A stretch of DNA of 11,036 nucleotides from Tetmemena sp. SeJ-2015. Lineage: Eukaryota; Ciliophora; Spirotrichea; Sporadotrichida; Oxytrichidae. Below are positions 1 through 6,884 of this stretch, piece after piece. The stretch covers positions 1 through 11,036 of the forward strand of contig JAJKFJ010014496.1 in NCBI GenBank assembly GCA_027382625.1, in the 5' to 3' direction. Below the pieces are notes generated by a model, which saw nothing but the letters and a program-made list of their open reading frames with translations, was not told the DNA's origin and did no database searches. Both the position numbers and the translations under genes were made by a program. Within the stretch, counting starts at the first letter, position 1. Each line of letters starts with the position of its first letter.

Positions 1-524
1 AAATGTATTTTCTTAAATTCAAACCTCATTTTGATTATTTTTTTAAACACTTGTTTCTAAATCCTTAAATAAATTAATATATGTTAAATTTATATTTTAC
101 TAAAGAAATATTTAATTTTGCTTCTTTACAAATTTAAAGGAAAGGTATTCAAAGATTGAGAGTAGGATAAAATAAGCAATTCTTACTTTATAATTTGTTT
201 TAAATAATTTGATTAATATATTTAAATTAGGATGTCTGAATTAGATTCGTCTCTTTATTTAGGATAGATGACTTCAATATTTGAACTAATATTGAAGCGA
301 GGAGTATAGTTAGTGACCACTGTTTCTTGTCCGTATGGAACAGATCTCAAGCTTTTGCAAATCTCAGATAAATTCTCAATTTAATTTTGCTTTTTTGGGT
401 CCTATACCACTACTAATAATGGCTTGTTTATATCTTGATCTAAAGGTTTTGCAATTTATGCATAATGGTCAAGAACTATAAACACTTTAAATTTAATTTT
501 AGATTCAAATTAAAATAATTAATT
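1..524 (-). CDS. Candidate coding island, antisense, partial at window edge; function unknown
   Basis: Reading antisense from 524 there is no TGA as far as position 1, about 174 codons, but several TAA/TAG codons lie in frame, so it is a frame only if those are sense (Gln in many ciliates). The convincing part is the richer core at about 235-480, which contains stretches such as NKPLLVVVQDPKKQ (the Q residues include TAA/TAG) and SLRSVPYGQETVVTN. Counting by hand over about 82 core codons, G falls at codon position 1/2/3 about 22/7/8 times, the strongest coding-type asymmetry in the window. Below about 230 the sequence turns AT-rich and the translation looks random, so the true end is probably near there (splice site or segment boundary). 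I recognise no family. It could be an exon or a germline gene segment; the next antisense islands at 736-1062 and 1764-2276 might belong to the same gene. Confidence 0.45.
272..297. repeat. Perfect 9-bp hairpin
   Basis: The arms at 272-280 (cttcaatat) and 289-297 (atattgaag) pair perfectly around an 8-base loop. It lies inside the antisense coding core, where it reads N-I-S-S-N-I-E, so it may simply reflect repeated Asn-Ile codons. No T-run follows that would suggest a terminator. Confidence 0.4.
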
Positions 525-735
525 TCAATGTCTCGATATTAATTTAAATTGATGCGATAATTTAAATGCTTGTAATCTTCGAGAAATATATAATTTATTC
601 ACACTTTACAAATAGTTTATTTATTTATAACTATTCTATTGTAAAAAAAGCTGGGCCTTTTCTCATCCACAGATATTTATTCAATAGATTTGTGATCCAC
701 AGAGAGGAAAAATATAAGTCCTATTTATTCCATGG
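525..735. other. AT-rich spacer without a supported gene
   Basis: This is AT-rich DNA between two antisense coding islands. A sense frame at 566-796 is open for 76 codons, but its translation is mostly Phe, Ile, Tyr, Asn and Lys, as expected of random AT-rich sequence, and it overlaps the tail of the next island. It could be an intron or germline-limited spacer. Confidence 0.5.
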
Positions 736-1062
736 TCAAGAATGCTTTATCTTTGTAAATATATTTTTTAAAAAAGTTTTTTGCTTGGTTGAGTAAATTT
801 ACAAATATATCAGGAGTGATAATGATTGGCTGAGCAAAAAAAATAACAAAAATTTACTAATTTAATAAGATGGCTTTTTGTCAAGATAGTCATTGAAGTC
901 ACTCTCCTTAAAGCCATCGGTCAGTGCTTGGGAGCTCAGTCGTTAAAGTTAAGGCATTTTGGTTTCAATGCTAGTGGTCACCACAAAACACAATTTAGAA
1001 ACTTGTCTTGCGCGTAAGATTCCAAACATTTTTAGAATTAAATCCTCTAGTTTATAAATATA
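736..1062 (-). CDS. Candidate coding island, antisense; function unknown
   Basis: The antisense frame lies between TGA codons at 1063-1065 and 736-738, giving 108 codons if TAA/TAG are sense. The believable core is about 860-1047, where G+C rises to about 40% and the peptide is balanced and charged, for example QALTDGFKESDFNDYLDKK. An in-frame ATG stands at the start of MFGILRARQ, near 1026. G by codon position in the core is about 14/9/10, in the coding direction but weak. Below about 850 the frame degenerates into Phe/Leu/Ile-rich AT sequence, so the real segment probably ends there. I recognise no domain. On the sense strand the same stretch has a superficial tRNA A-box look, which I rejected. 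Confidence 0.3.
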
Positions 1063-1290
1063 TCACTATTATAAAAACATAACATAGACAAATTTATTAT
1101 AAGGCATATTCAACGAATTTATAAATTTATTTTAGTTGAAGATCTCTAATTTTCTAAATTAAATCTACTTATTTATATTATGAATATATTCTAAATTTAT
1201 CTTAACTAAATTTTGAGAATTTATTTCTAACTTTAGGATTTAGAGATGGCAACTAATAAATAAGATTCATATGAATTCTTGATTAAATAT

Positions 1291-1604
1291 AATATTATTG
1301 ATATTTAAAAAACTTTTGCGTTTCCTTGTGTAAAACCTTGATGAAAGAGGACATGCCTCTTAAGACTTGTGGTAAAACTTGGTACAGAGCTCCTTGTGGG
1401 CCAAAAATTGATAGAAAAATATGAAAAATGATAACCCCCCCCAGATCTATTAAATTCACTAATTATAAGGAACATTCTTTGCCAACATGCATATTATAGA
1501 TGGTTCTACATCTCTAAAGTTCATTTATAAGATAAAAATCAGTACCCACTCATTGTAAAAGCTGGATTCATAGCTAGTAATTAAAAATAGGGGTTAAATA
1601 ATAA
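1291..1604 (+). mobile_element. Degraded copy of the 5137-5472 inverted-repeat element
   Basis: This stretch is collinear with the intact element at 5137-5472. Shared blocks in order are: aatattat at the left edge; taaaacttggtac (1373-1385 vs 5229-5241, 13/13); gctccttgtgggcc (1389-1402 vs 5249-5262, 13/14); attgatagaaaaat (1407-1420 vs 5267-5280, 13/14); tctctaaagttca (1511-1523 vs 5375-5387, 13/13); and 1559-1595 vs 5423-5459 (30/37). Even the receiver motif survives partly, reading N-M-H-I-I-D-G where the intact copy has N-M-P-I-M-D-G. The GC-rich heart of the left terminal repeat is lost, whereas the right one is recognisable as taaaaataggggttaa. The frame is broken by in-frame stops, small gaps and a run of eight C at 1435-1442. 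It appears to be an old, inactive insertion between two antisense coding islands. Confidence 0.8.
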
Positions 1605-1763
1605 CAAGTTATTTATTTAAAATAACAACTATAATTTGTTAATATCAGTTTACTTGCCTTTTTTACACTTTTCTTGATTATAAGGAAGTAATAAATATCT
1701 CCTCCTTCTATTTAAAATGCAAGCAATAAGCGAAATATATCACAAATATGTCTAAAATAGAGA

Positions 1764-2276
1764 TCACTTATTTATCATAATTCTAATAAATATAAAATTT
1801 AATGAAAATAAAATTTAGATGGATATAAATTATACCCAAATAGTAAAATTTATTAAAATTTAAAAGAATGTAGATCCCTATGTTAGAAAAGACTTTAATT
1901 TAAAGTGAATCCTTAAAAACTTGCTGTCTAAAAAAACCAACCATTTCGGCTAAAAATGATTGTAATATTTATTATTGAGTTCGTTTTAATCTTGAATGAA
2001 GAGCAAGTGTCCATGACCTCTACTTAAACCCCCCTCTTCCTAGCTGTAGGCGTTTAGTAGTTCCCCTGCAAATAACTCTTTTCCCATTATAGAGAGATCC
2101 TTCAGTAGGTTATCCCTTTGTTGAAAATTTATCTCTAAGACCCTTCCATACGCAATGTTCAAAGCCTCATCAAACGTCTAATTTACATCCTCAGTGCTAT
2201 AAGATAAGATTTGAGTTTACTGGCTTTCTCCTTAACTGAAGAAGTTTTCAGATTTTACTTCCTCATTATAATTTAT
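1764..2276 (-). CDS. Candidate coding island, antisense; function unknown
   Basis: The antisense frame runs from just after a TGA at 2277-2279 to a TGA at 1764-1766, 170 codons, if TAA/TAG are sense. The credible core is about 2010-2264, G+C-richer than its surroundings. It gives a well-mixed, soluble-looking peptide with pieces such as FDEALNIAYGRVLEI, NLLKDLSIMGKELFAGELL and GGLSRGHGHLLF. Several TAA/TAG codons fall where Gln would be unremarkable, as in S-Q-Q-T, N-Q-T and S-Q-E-E. Hand counts of G at codon positions 1/2/3 are about 31/16/20 over 87 codons. Below about 1930 the composition turns AT-rich and the frame is probably spurious. I do not recognise the family. It could be an exon or a macronuclear-destined segment; its neighbour on the right is on the opposite strand. 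Confidence 0.4.
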
Positions 2277-2410
2277 TCACAGTTAAAAAATTAAAGAATG
2301 AAATTATACTCCTCAAATTTAGCTATAAATACTCTTTAAAAAAGTTAAAAACAAAAGAAAAGTAGTAGCAAAAAGGATTTAAAAAGGACTGGATTTCAAG
2401 AGCCACCTGA

Positions 2411-2984
2411 GCTCGATAGTTTCAAATATCCAATCAATTAAATTGGCAGGGCTTACACTTTAAAAATAAGCTCTAATTGTTTCTTTATCGTAAATATATA
2501 ATCTGTGATTTTATTAAAAAATAACTCTTATTTATTAAAGATAAATCTGACAAGGAAAGATAAATGGAGCTCAGTCAGCATACAATGCACATATTCCCTA
2601 TATCCTTTTACTATTTCATTCATAAATTATTCTTTATAGGCATTTCTATCAGCATTTATGAATATGTCCGAGTAGCAGCCTTGTCTGATGGGAGACGATA
2701 GGTTTCCTTAAGATGGATGACCGTAAGTGACCTCACCATACTTTCTTTCATTCTCATAGTATTCCATATCACTTCTTTTACACCTCCTTAATTATGTTAC
2801 CCTCCCTTCTTCTTTGCAGCTCATACTTGACATACCGGTTTAAACATAGGCACTGCATACGGTAATCTACCTGGCTTAAGCAGCCAATTTTATGGGAATA
2901 CCTACCGGCACTTCTCAGAAAAGGCTAATTCTGGGAGATAATCTGTTCATAAATTCAGATAGAGATGCATATCAAGAATACTGA
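2411..2984 (+). CDS. Candidate spliced coding region; membrane-associated N-terminal part, function unknown
   Basis: A sense frame opens after a TGA at 2408-2410 and runs to 2722; it then joins in phase across a GT-AG intron (2723-2819) to a frame at 2820-2984 ending in TGA (2982-2984). TAA/TAG must be sense: one lies in the last exon-1 stretch and three in exon 2. An ATG at 2564 is a possible start. The best part is 2636-2722 plus 2820-2981, containing IYEYVRVAALSDGRR before the intron and FMGIPTGTSQKRLILGDNLF after it. Just upstream comes a Phe/Ile/Tyr-rich stretch that could be a membrane segment. G by codon position is about 24/13/15 over 83 codons. The frame stays open past the TGA to about 3190 with a plausible peptide, so either the TGA is the true stop or it is read as an amino acid. 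I recognise no family. Confidence 0.4.
2723..2819 (+). other. Probable spliceosomal intron, 97 bases
   Basis: The 5' end is GTAAGT (2723-2728), the textbook donor. The 3' end is a long pyrimidine tract ending in TTTGCAG (2813-2819), with candidate branch-point A residues in the ccttaattatg stretch upstream. The whole interval is pyrimidine-rich on the sense strand, unlike the flanks. Removing it joins two in-phase stretches of better coding composition and bypasses the TGA at 2718-2720 that lies in the continuous exon-2 frame. An alternative is that it is not spliced and the flanking frames are accidental. Confidence 0.45.
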
Positions 2985-3004
2985 TTGAATGAACGAATGA
3001 ATGG
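2984..3004 (+). repeat. Short imperfect GAAT/GAAC microsatellite
   Basis: About four imperfect units of the 4-base motif gaay follow the TGA at 2982-2984 directly. The tract is too short to carry further meaning. Confidence 0.4.
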
Positions 3005-3189
3005 GCTTATAGTATAATTGCACAACTTCTAGTCAGAAATTCCATTTATTTTTCTCTTGTCAGAAAGTCTGATCATAGCTCTGCAACTTTTACTATATCA
3101 GGAATTCAGATCTATAATTTCAAACCTTTATCAATTAAACTCTAGTGGACTAAATAAAAAATATCCCTCTTTAAGTAGGGGAGAAGGAT

Positions 3190-3890
3190 TAAATAATTCT
3201 TTCAAATTATTAATTATCCCTTAATTTTGTAAATTAATTAAAAATTATAATAAATAATTCATTTTCAAAATTAATTATGGGTAGTGGATGAAGAATATTA
3301 TGAGTCAGTATCGAATTGGCCATGCAATAAAATAAAATAGATAGAATAAAAATTATTTCATAATATAATTAAATAAGATCGGTTTAAAATAAATTGAAAA
3401 ATCTAAATCTCTTCACAATTATCATATTTAATTTTTAGAATAATTTAATTATATTAAAAAGAGTTTGCAACTAGGAACTATTAGAACTTTCCATAGTGAA
3501 TCAGATATCTTTTATAAATAGATAATTAATACCAAATTTCAAAATTGTTTGCATTTCTAATAAATCTTTTTGCTAAATAGACTCTAAGAATACAAATATA
3601 GATTTTATAGTCTTCATATAAATTAAATTTAGAATTTATCAATAAATATTAAAATCTTCATAAATAATTTATTAATTAATATAGAGATTATATATTTCAT
3701 TAATTTGTTTGAAATAAATATATTTTTACAAGTTTTCCATTGATTCTTTTGAATTTAATAAATAAATATTCAGATACAATTGAGATCTTTCTTAAAATAT
3801 TGATATATAATAAGTGATTATATGGTAATTAATTTTTTTAAATGGAAAGGTAGGGAGGAATATGAATGAATTCTCTCCTTTTTTAATTCA
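3190..3890. other. AT-rich stretch without a supported gene
   Basis: A sense frame avoids TGA from about 2985 to 3743. Beyond about 3190, however, it carries TAA/TAG at the rate expected by chance at this composition, and its peptide is nearly all Ile, Asn, Lys, Phe, Leu and Tyr. I see no repeat, RNA gene or clear regulatory signal. It would suit an intergenic region, a long intron or germline-limited DNA. Confidence 0.6.
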
Positions 3891-4208
3891 CTTTGCTTTT
3901 TCCTTCTTCAGTATCAATTTTTCTTTTGGCTAATGTCCGTTGTGCTAGAATCATACTTGATTTTTTTTCTGGAGCTTGGAGGTTGATTATTTGTTGAAAC
4001 TATTTAGATTGTGTGAAAATCAGTGTTAAAGACAATTAATTCAAAATACATTTTAAAACAGCCAATAAATTAGAATTACGCTAATTGGGTTTTGATATGT
4101 AATTTGCAATTAAAGTGCAGAATAGAGGTGTACCCTTGAAATAGTGCATATATATTATCGAAGCCACCTTCGATTTATTATTTTATAATTTGTACTTCCT
4201 TTCTTCTC

Positions 4209-4466
4209 TCAGCTTTTTATCTCAATCTGTGTTCTCATCATACCGCATTCCTCCATTTATCCACCCTTCGCTCCTTGTTTGTTCATCTTTGTTGTTTGGA
4301 AGCTGCGGTAACTTTCTGAAAATTTAGAAATGCCGCGATAACTATATCTTAAGAGATTTTGCTTTCCATGATGACTCAAATCCTGATTGCTCTCTATTAA
4401 GAGGTTTTTCAAGTTTGAAGAAAGTCTTGAAGACTGAAGTTCTTCATGATTCACGTTCTAAATGAT
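4209..4466. other. G+C-richer island with competing frames on both strands
   Basis: If TAA/TAG are sense, two frames compete here. The sense frame ends in a TGA at 4464-4466 and contains LRDFAFHDDSNPDC and GFSSLKKVLKTEV. Just before it lies a pyrimidine-rich tract ending in CAG (4210-4212) that could be a splice acceptor. The antisense frame runs from about 4532 to a TGA at 4209-4211. G counts by codon position favour neither strand, so I do not call a gene. The raised G+C relative to the flanks suggests the stretch is functional. Confidence 0.35.
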
Positions 4467-5049
4467 ATCAAGTTCTAAACTCAAGATGACTTTGCCAAAT
4501 AGCATAAGATATCTCTTCTATTCACACCAACCATCACCTCAAATTGCACCACCGACCACCCCAAATCGCACCACTGACCACCCCAAATCGCACAAATTAA
4601 TTTATCCTATTCTAGTATTGGGAACTTACTATTCAGGAGAGCACTGCTTTTGACTTCTTCGTATCTGTAATGTATTATCTTCTACTGAGTTTGATCTTGC
4701 TCTTTTGTGCCTTCACTCGATTGCTCCAAAGATATCTTTTGATATGATGGAGTGTCTTGGCAATTTAATATCGGCTATGCTTTTGGAGAGTATTGCTACA
4801 CTTCGCGAGGCTGGTATTAGGGTAACCGCTCTGCGCTTTGGGGATATGAATAATTCATGTGATTGGCACCTTTGAAATTCTCTAAAAAGCGATAAAGCCT
4901 TTGTCATTTAGGAACTTACAGTTATTCCAAGAGTGGAGCCCTAAGATAAGATTTCAAGAGTCATTAGTGAAGCTTCTAATATTGGTCTCTGTCTGGTTCC
5001 AAAAATTACTCCATTTGCTGTAGTTAGTGAATACAACCCAATTCTAATT
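4462..5049 (+). CDS. Candidate coding island with in-frame TGA and TAG/TAA codons; function unresolved
   Basis: From ATG 4462 the frame has no TAA or TAG until 4909, 149 codons, where about six would be expected at this base composition. It does contain TGA at 4651 and 4873. After the TAG at 4909 and a TAA at 4942 the same frame continues with good composition to a TAA at 5050. Residues counted from M1: 26-44 are Pro/Thr/His-rich and encoded by a 22-base tandem repeat; 65-137 are the most protein-like, with LLESIATLREAGIRV at 107-121 and GDMNNS at 127-132; the part after the TAG includes VIPRVEP and PKITPFAVVSEYN. G by codon position from 4654 on is about 38/22/24. The 107-132 stretch weakly recalls P-type ATPases (TLREAGIRV ahead of a GD) and equally weakly THAP/P-element transposases (an Asp-Met after such a helix); neither is secure. 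A decayed gene is an alternative to a variant code. Confidence 0.45.
4541..4593 (+). repeat. 22-bp tandem repeat, about 2.4 units
   Basis: Units 4541-4562 and 4563-4584 agree at 20 of 22 positions, and a partial third unit runs to 4593. A diverged, C/A-rich forerunner may lie at 4524-4540. The unit is not a multiple of three, so within a frame each copy codes different residues. The C-rich sense strand is out of character with the window. Confidence 0.75.
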
Positions 5050-5136
5050 TAATATAAAGGAAATAATGAGCTGTTAATTTAAGCAAATTAAAATTATTGA
5101 CCATCACCCTGATTTCTTTAATATTACATTTTTTTA

Positions 5137-5164
5137 ATATTATACGTTCAGCCCCGATTTTTCA
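5137..5164 (+). repeat. Left terminal inverted repeat
   Basis: The inner 20 bases (5145-5164, cgttcagccccgatttttca) are a perfect reverse complement of 5445-5464. The outer 8 bases match at 7 positions, differing only at 5144. Confidence 0.85.
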
Positions 5165-5437
5165 AAAACTTTTCAGTTGGCTTCTGTAAAGCCTGGACGA
5201 ACGAGGACGAAGCTGCTGCCATCTGTGTTAAAACTTGGTACTGTAAGCGCTCCTTGTCGGCCGAGTATTGCTAGAAAAATGTCAAAAAAAGGTAATTTTA
5301 CTTTATTAAATCCCACAATTGTAGGGAAATTAATGGATTTGAACATGCCTATAATGGATGGATTTGAAGCTACTTCTCTAAAGTTCAGTAAAAAGACTAA
5401 AAACAGTGGCTACTTACTGGACAAGCTGGCTTCCTAG
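5138..5437 (+). CDS. Element-borne open frame with a response-regulator receiver motif
   Basis: The frame is open in the standard code from just after a TAA at 5135-5137, through the left terminal repeat, to the TAG at 5435-5437: 99 codons. There is no ATG near the left end. The first in-frame ATG is at 5279, and a TTG at 5177 would be an unusual eukaryotic start, so the frame may be an exon or a captured piece. Codons from 5333 read MDLNMPIMDGFEAT, which matches the beta3 strand and following loop of receiver (CheY-like) domains. In that family the Asp encoded at 5336-5338 would be the phosphoacceptor and Pro 5348-5350 the conserved cis-proline partner. The rest of a receiver is missing: no acidic pair upstream and no conserved Thr/Ser or Lys downstream. 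The N-terminal part is basic (SVKPGRTRTKLLP). It therefore cannot be a working receiver; it resembles a fragment of a hybrid histidine kinase gene, which are abundant in ciliates. Confidence 0.5.
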   Translation, partial: YYTFSPDFSKTFQLASVKPGRTRTKLLPSVLKLGTVSAPCRPSIARKMSKKGNFTLLNPTIVGKLMDLNMPIMDGFEATSLKFSKKTKNSGYLLDKLAS

Positions 5438-5444
5438 CCAGTAG

Positions 5445-5472
5445 TGAAAAATCGGGGCTGAACGGATAATAT
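5445..5472 (-). repeat. Right terminal inverted repeat
   Basis: This is the reverse complement of 5137-5164 with a single difference. The corresponding end of the degraded copy is 1582-1604. Confidence 0.85.
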
Positions 5473-6230
5473 GATAATAAAGAAAAATAAGGTTACTAAA
5501 TGCAAAATTAATAGAATACTCTGCTCAATTAATTATTCGACTATGGATTTCTTATTTTTGAGAATTCAATCATCTGCTAGATTGAATTACATATGTTAAT
5601 TATTTCGAGTCAGATAATCAATTAAATTGCGTTTATAAATATTTATCACATCTTGGTTTGAAATCATAAATAGATTTATCAATTCTGAAAGCATGAAGTA
5701 ATTGAGACTCTTGTTCCTTTCTACTCTCATTCTGAATTATTTTCTGTTGCCAACATTTTTTCTTTGACTTAAAACTTTTAATCCATATCTCACTAAATTA
5801 TTAAATTTCTTTAATTTGGATCTTCATAATAACTACAATAAGCTATTTAGATATAAATTGAAATTTGAAATTGAAGAATTTTCAAACTGGCTAATCTTCT
5901 CGCCCTGTTTTTATTTTTCTGATATACTATCAAACTAGAAATCGGTTGATAACTTCAAAATTAAAAATCATTAATTTAATCAGGAAATATTAATGCAGTA
6001 GGAAATAATAATTAATAAAAAATCTATATAATTATTAGTCATAACATCCTTAAGTATAGTAAGAATTTTAATTAAAATCGGTGATTTATTAAAATAATAA
6101 ATGAAGAGTTGCAACTACGTGTCAGTTGTAATCGCAGATTCACCCCCTGATCTGCAGCTTGTTCGATACATTATCAAAAATTAATAAAAGTTTGTTCTTT
6201 AATCATCTTCGTAGCACCTCTCAACTGTGA
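5473..6230. other. AT-rich stretch, no supported gene up to about 6100; mixed signal beyond
   Basis: From 5473 to about 6100 the DNA is AT-rich with no repeat or RNA signal. A sense frame starting at an ATG near 5693, and interrupted by one TGA at about 5768, stays free of TGA to beyond 6300, but its TAA/TAG content is what chance predicts. From about 6110 G+C rises, leading into the next island, where sense and antisense readings compete. Confidence 0.5.
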
Positions 6231-6233
6231 GAT

Positions 6234-6884
6234 ATGACTCACGCATTCTTCTTAATCTTCATCGTCATTTTCATTAATCTTGTGTCGCTTATAACTCTGT
6301 ACTGAGCGCTCCCACACAAAAGTTACAAGGATAAAAAATTCTTAGAATTTTATGCTGAATCGAATGGTCTAATTATTTTTCAAATTGGACACACTTCAAC
6401 TGTCACTTATTTATTCCATTTTAATTTAATATCTAATTTAATTGTCTTTTTTATTAAATTCTCAGCTATAATAAAGAACAAATATATAATTAATTGTTGC
6501 TTTACTTTTAAAAATATTTATGGTGAGATTAAAATCGATTAATCTTAAATCATTTTATATAATTCCAACCTATTTCCTCCACCTTTTTATTTTTAATCTA
6601 TCCTATGGTATTTTCTCTTCATTTTTACTTTAGAAATTAAACTATCTTTTATTCTCGACAGTCCTTACATATTTTAAATTCTTCTTCATTTAATTATTGT
6701 TCCCCGGCATTAAAAAGCAAACTGCCATCTTCTTCACGAGTTAAGATTTGGAAGTTGGTGGTGTGGTGTTTTTTCTTTCAGTTTTAAAGTGCATGTAGAA
6801 GTCTATCCAGAGATTACAAGTCCTGCTTTGAAGTTGAGAACTCTCAAAGACTAAGTAACTTTGGTGACTTCAAGAGCTTCGTGA
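6234..6884 (+). CDS. Candidate membrane or secreted protein frame with one in-frame TGA; function unknown
   Basis: The ATG at 6234 opens a frame whose first 23 codons are strongly hydrophobic (MTHAFFLIFIVIFINLVSL), like a signal anchor. A TGA at 6303 interrupts it; the same frame then runs 78 codons with no stop of any kind, although about five would be expected at this A+T content. It continues to a TGA at 6882-6884 with six TAA and no TAG on the way. If TGA and TAA are both sense, the product is about 216 residues with several hydrophobic stretches and a more soluble end (KVHVEVYPEITSPALKL). G by codon position over the first 138 codons after the TGA is about 17/10/7. Against it, the antisense strand over 6187-6396 reads an acidic peptide (NENDDEDQEE) that is also plausible. 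A pyrimidine tract ending in CAG at 6779-6781 may be a splice acceptor, which would change the frame at the end. Confidence 0.35.

Larger units (their letters stand above)
5137..5472 (+). mobile_element. Compact inverted-repeat element carrying a receiver-domain fragment
   Basis: This 336-bp unit is bounded by terminal inverted repeats of 28 bp matching at 27 positions; the inner 20 are identical. Between the ends G+C rises to around 40% against an AT-rich surround, with abrupt edges. A second, degraded copy lies at 1291-1604, so the unit has multiplied or was transposed. It encodes no transposase that I recognise and would have to be mobilised in trans (MITE-like) or excised as a germline-limited element. 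The flanks both contain TAATAT (5135-5140 and 5467-5472), but this overlaps the palindromic outer part of the repeats, so no clear target-site duplication can be named. Close to the right end are competing hairpins: 5426-5431 with 5436-5441, and 5415-5420 with 5438-5443. The alternative is a coding exon that happens to have inverted ends; the second copy argues against that. Confidence 0.75.

Noticed and set aside
566..796. 76-codon standard-code ORF
   Set aside because: Low-complexity Phe/Ile/Tyr/Lys translation typical of AT-rich DNA, overlapping the tail of an antisense island.
929..990. tRNA-like or SINE-like signal (gggagctcagtcgttaaag resembling an A box, ggtttcaatgct resembling a B box)
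   Set aside because: The box spacing is short, there are no acceptor or T-stem pairings, and the interval is better explained by the antisense coding island at 736-1062.
1435..1442. Run of eight C, considered as a telomere-like or telomere-addition signal
   Set aside because: A single run without the alternating A tract of ciliate telomeres; it lies inside the degraded element copy and is best read as local slippage.
2985..3743. Sense frame free of TGA for about 250 codons following the TGA at 2982
   Set aside because: About 18 TAA/TAG occur, as expected by chance at this A+T content, with no first-position G excess. Only the part up to about 3190 remains possible as a continuation of the preceding island.
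4257..4454. 65-codon antisense ORF without an ATG start
   Set aside because: It begins at GTG, shows no codon-position bias, and competes with an equally open sense frame; extension through TAA/TAG does not resolve it.
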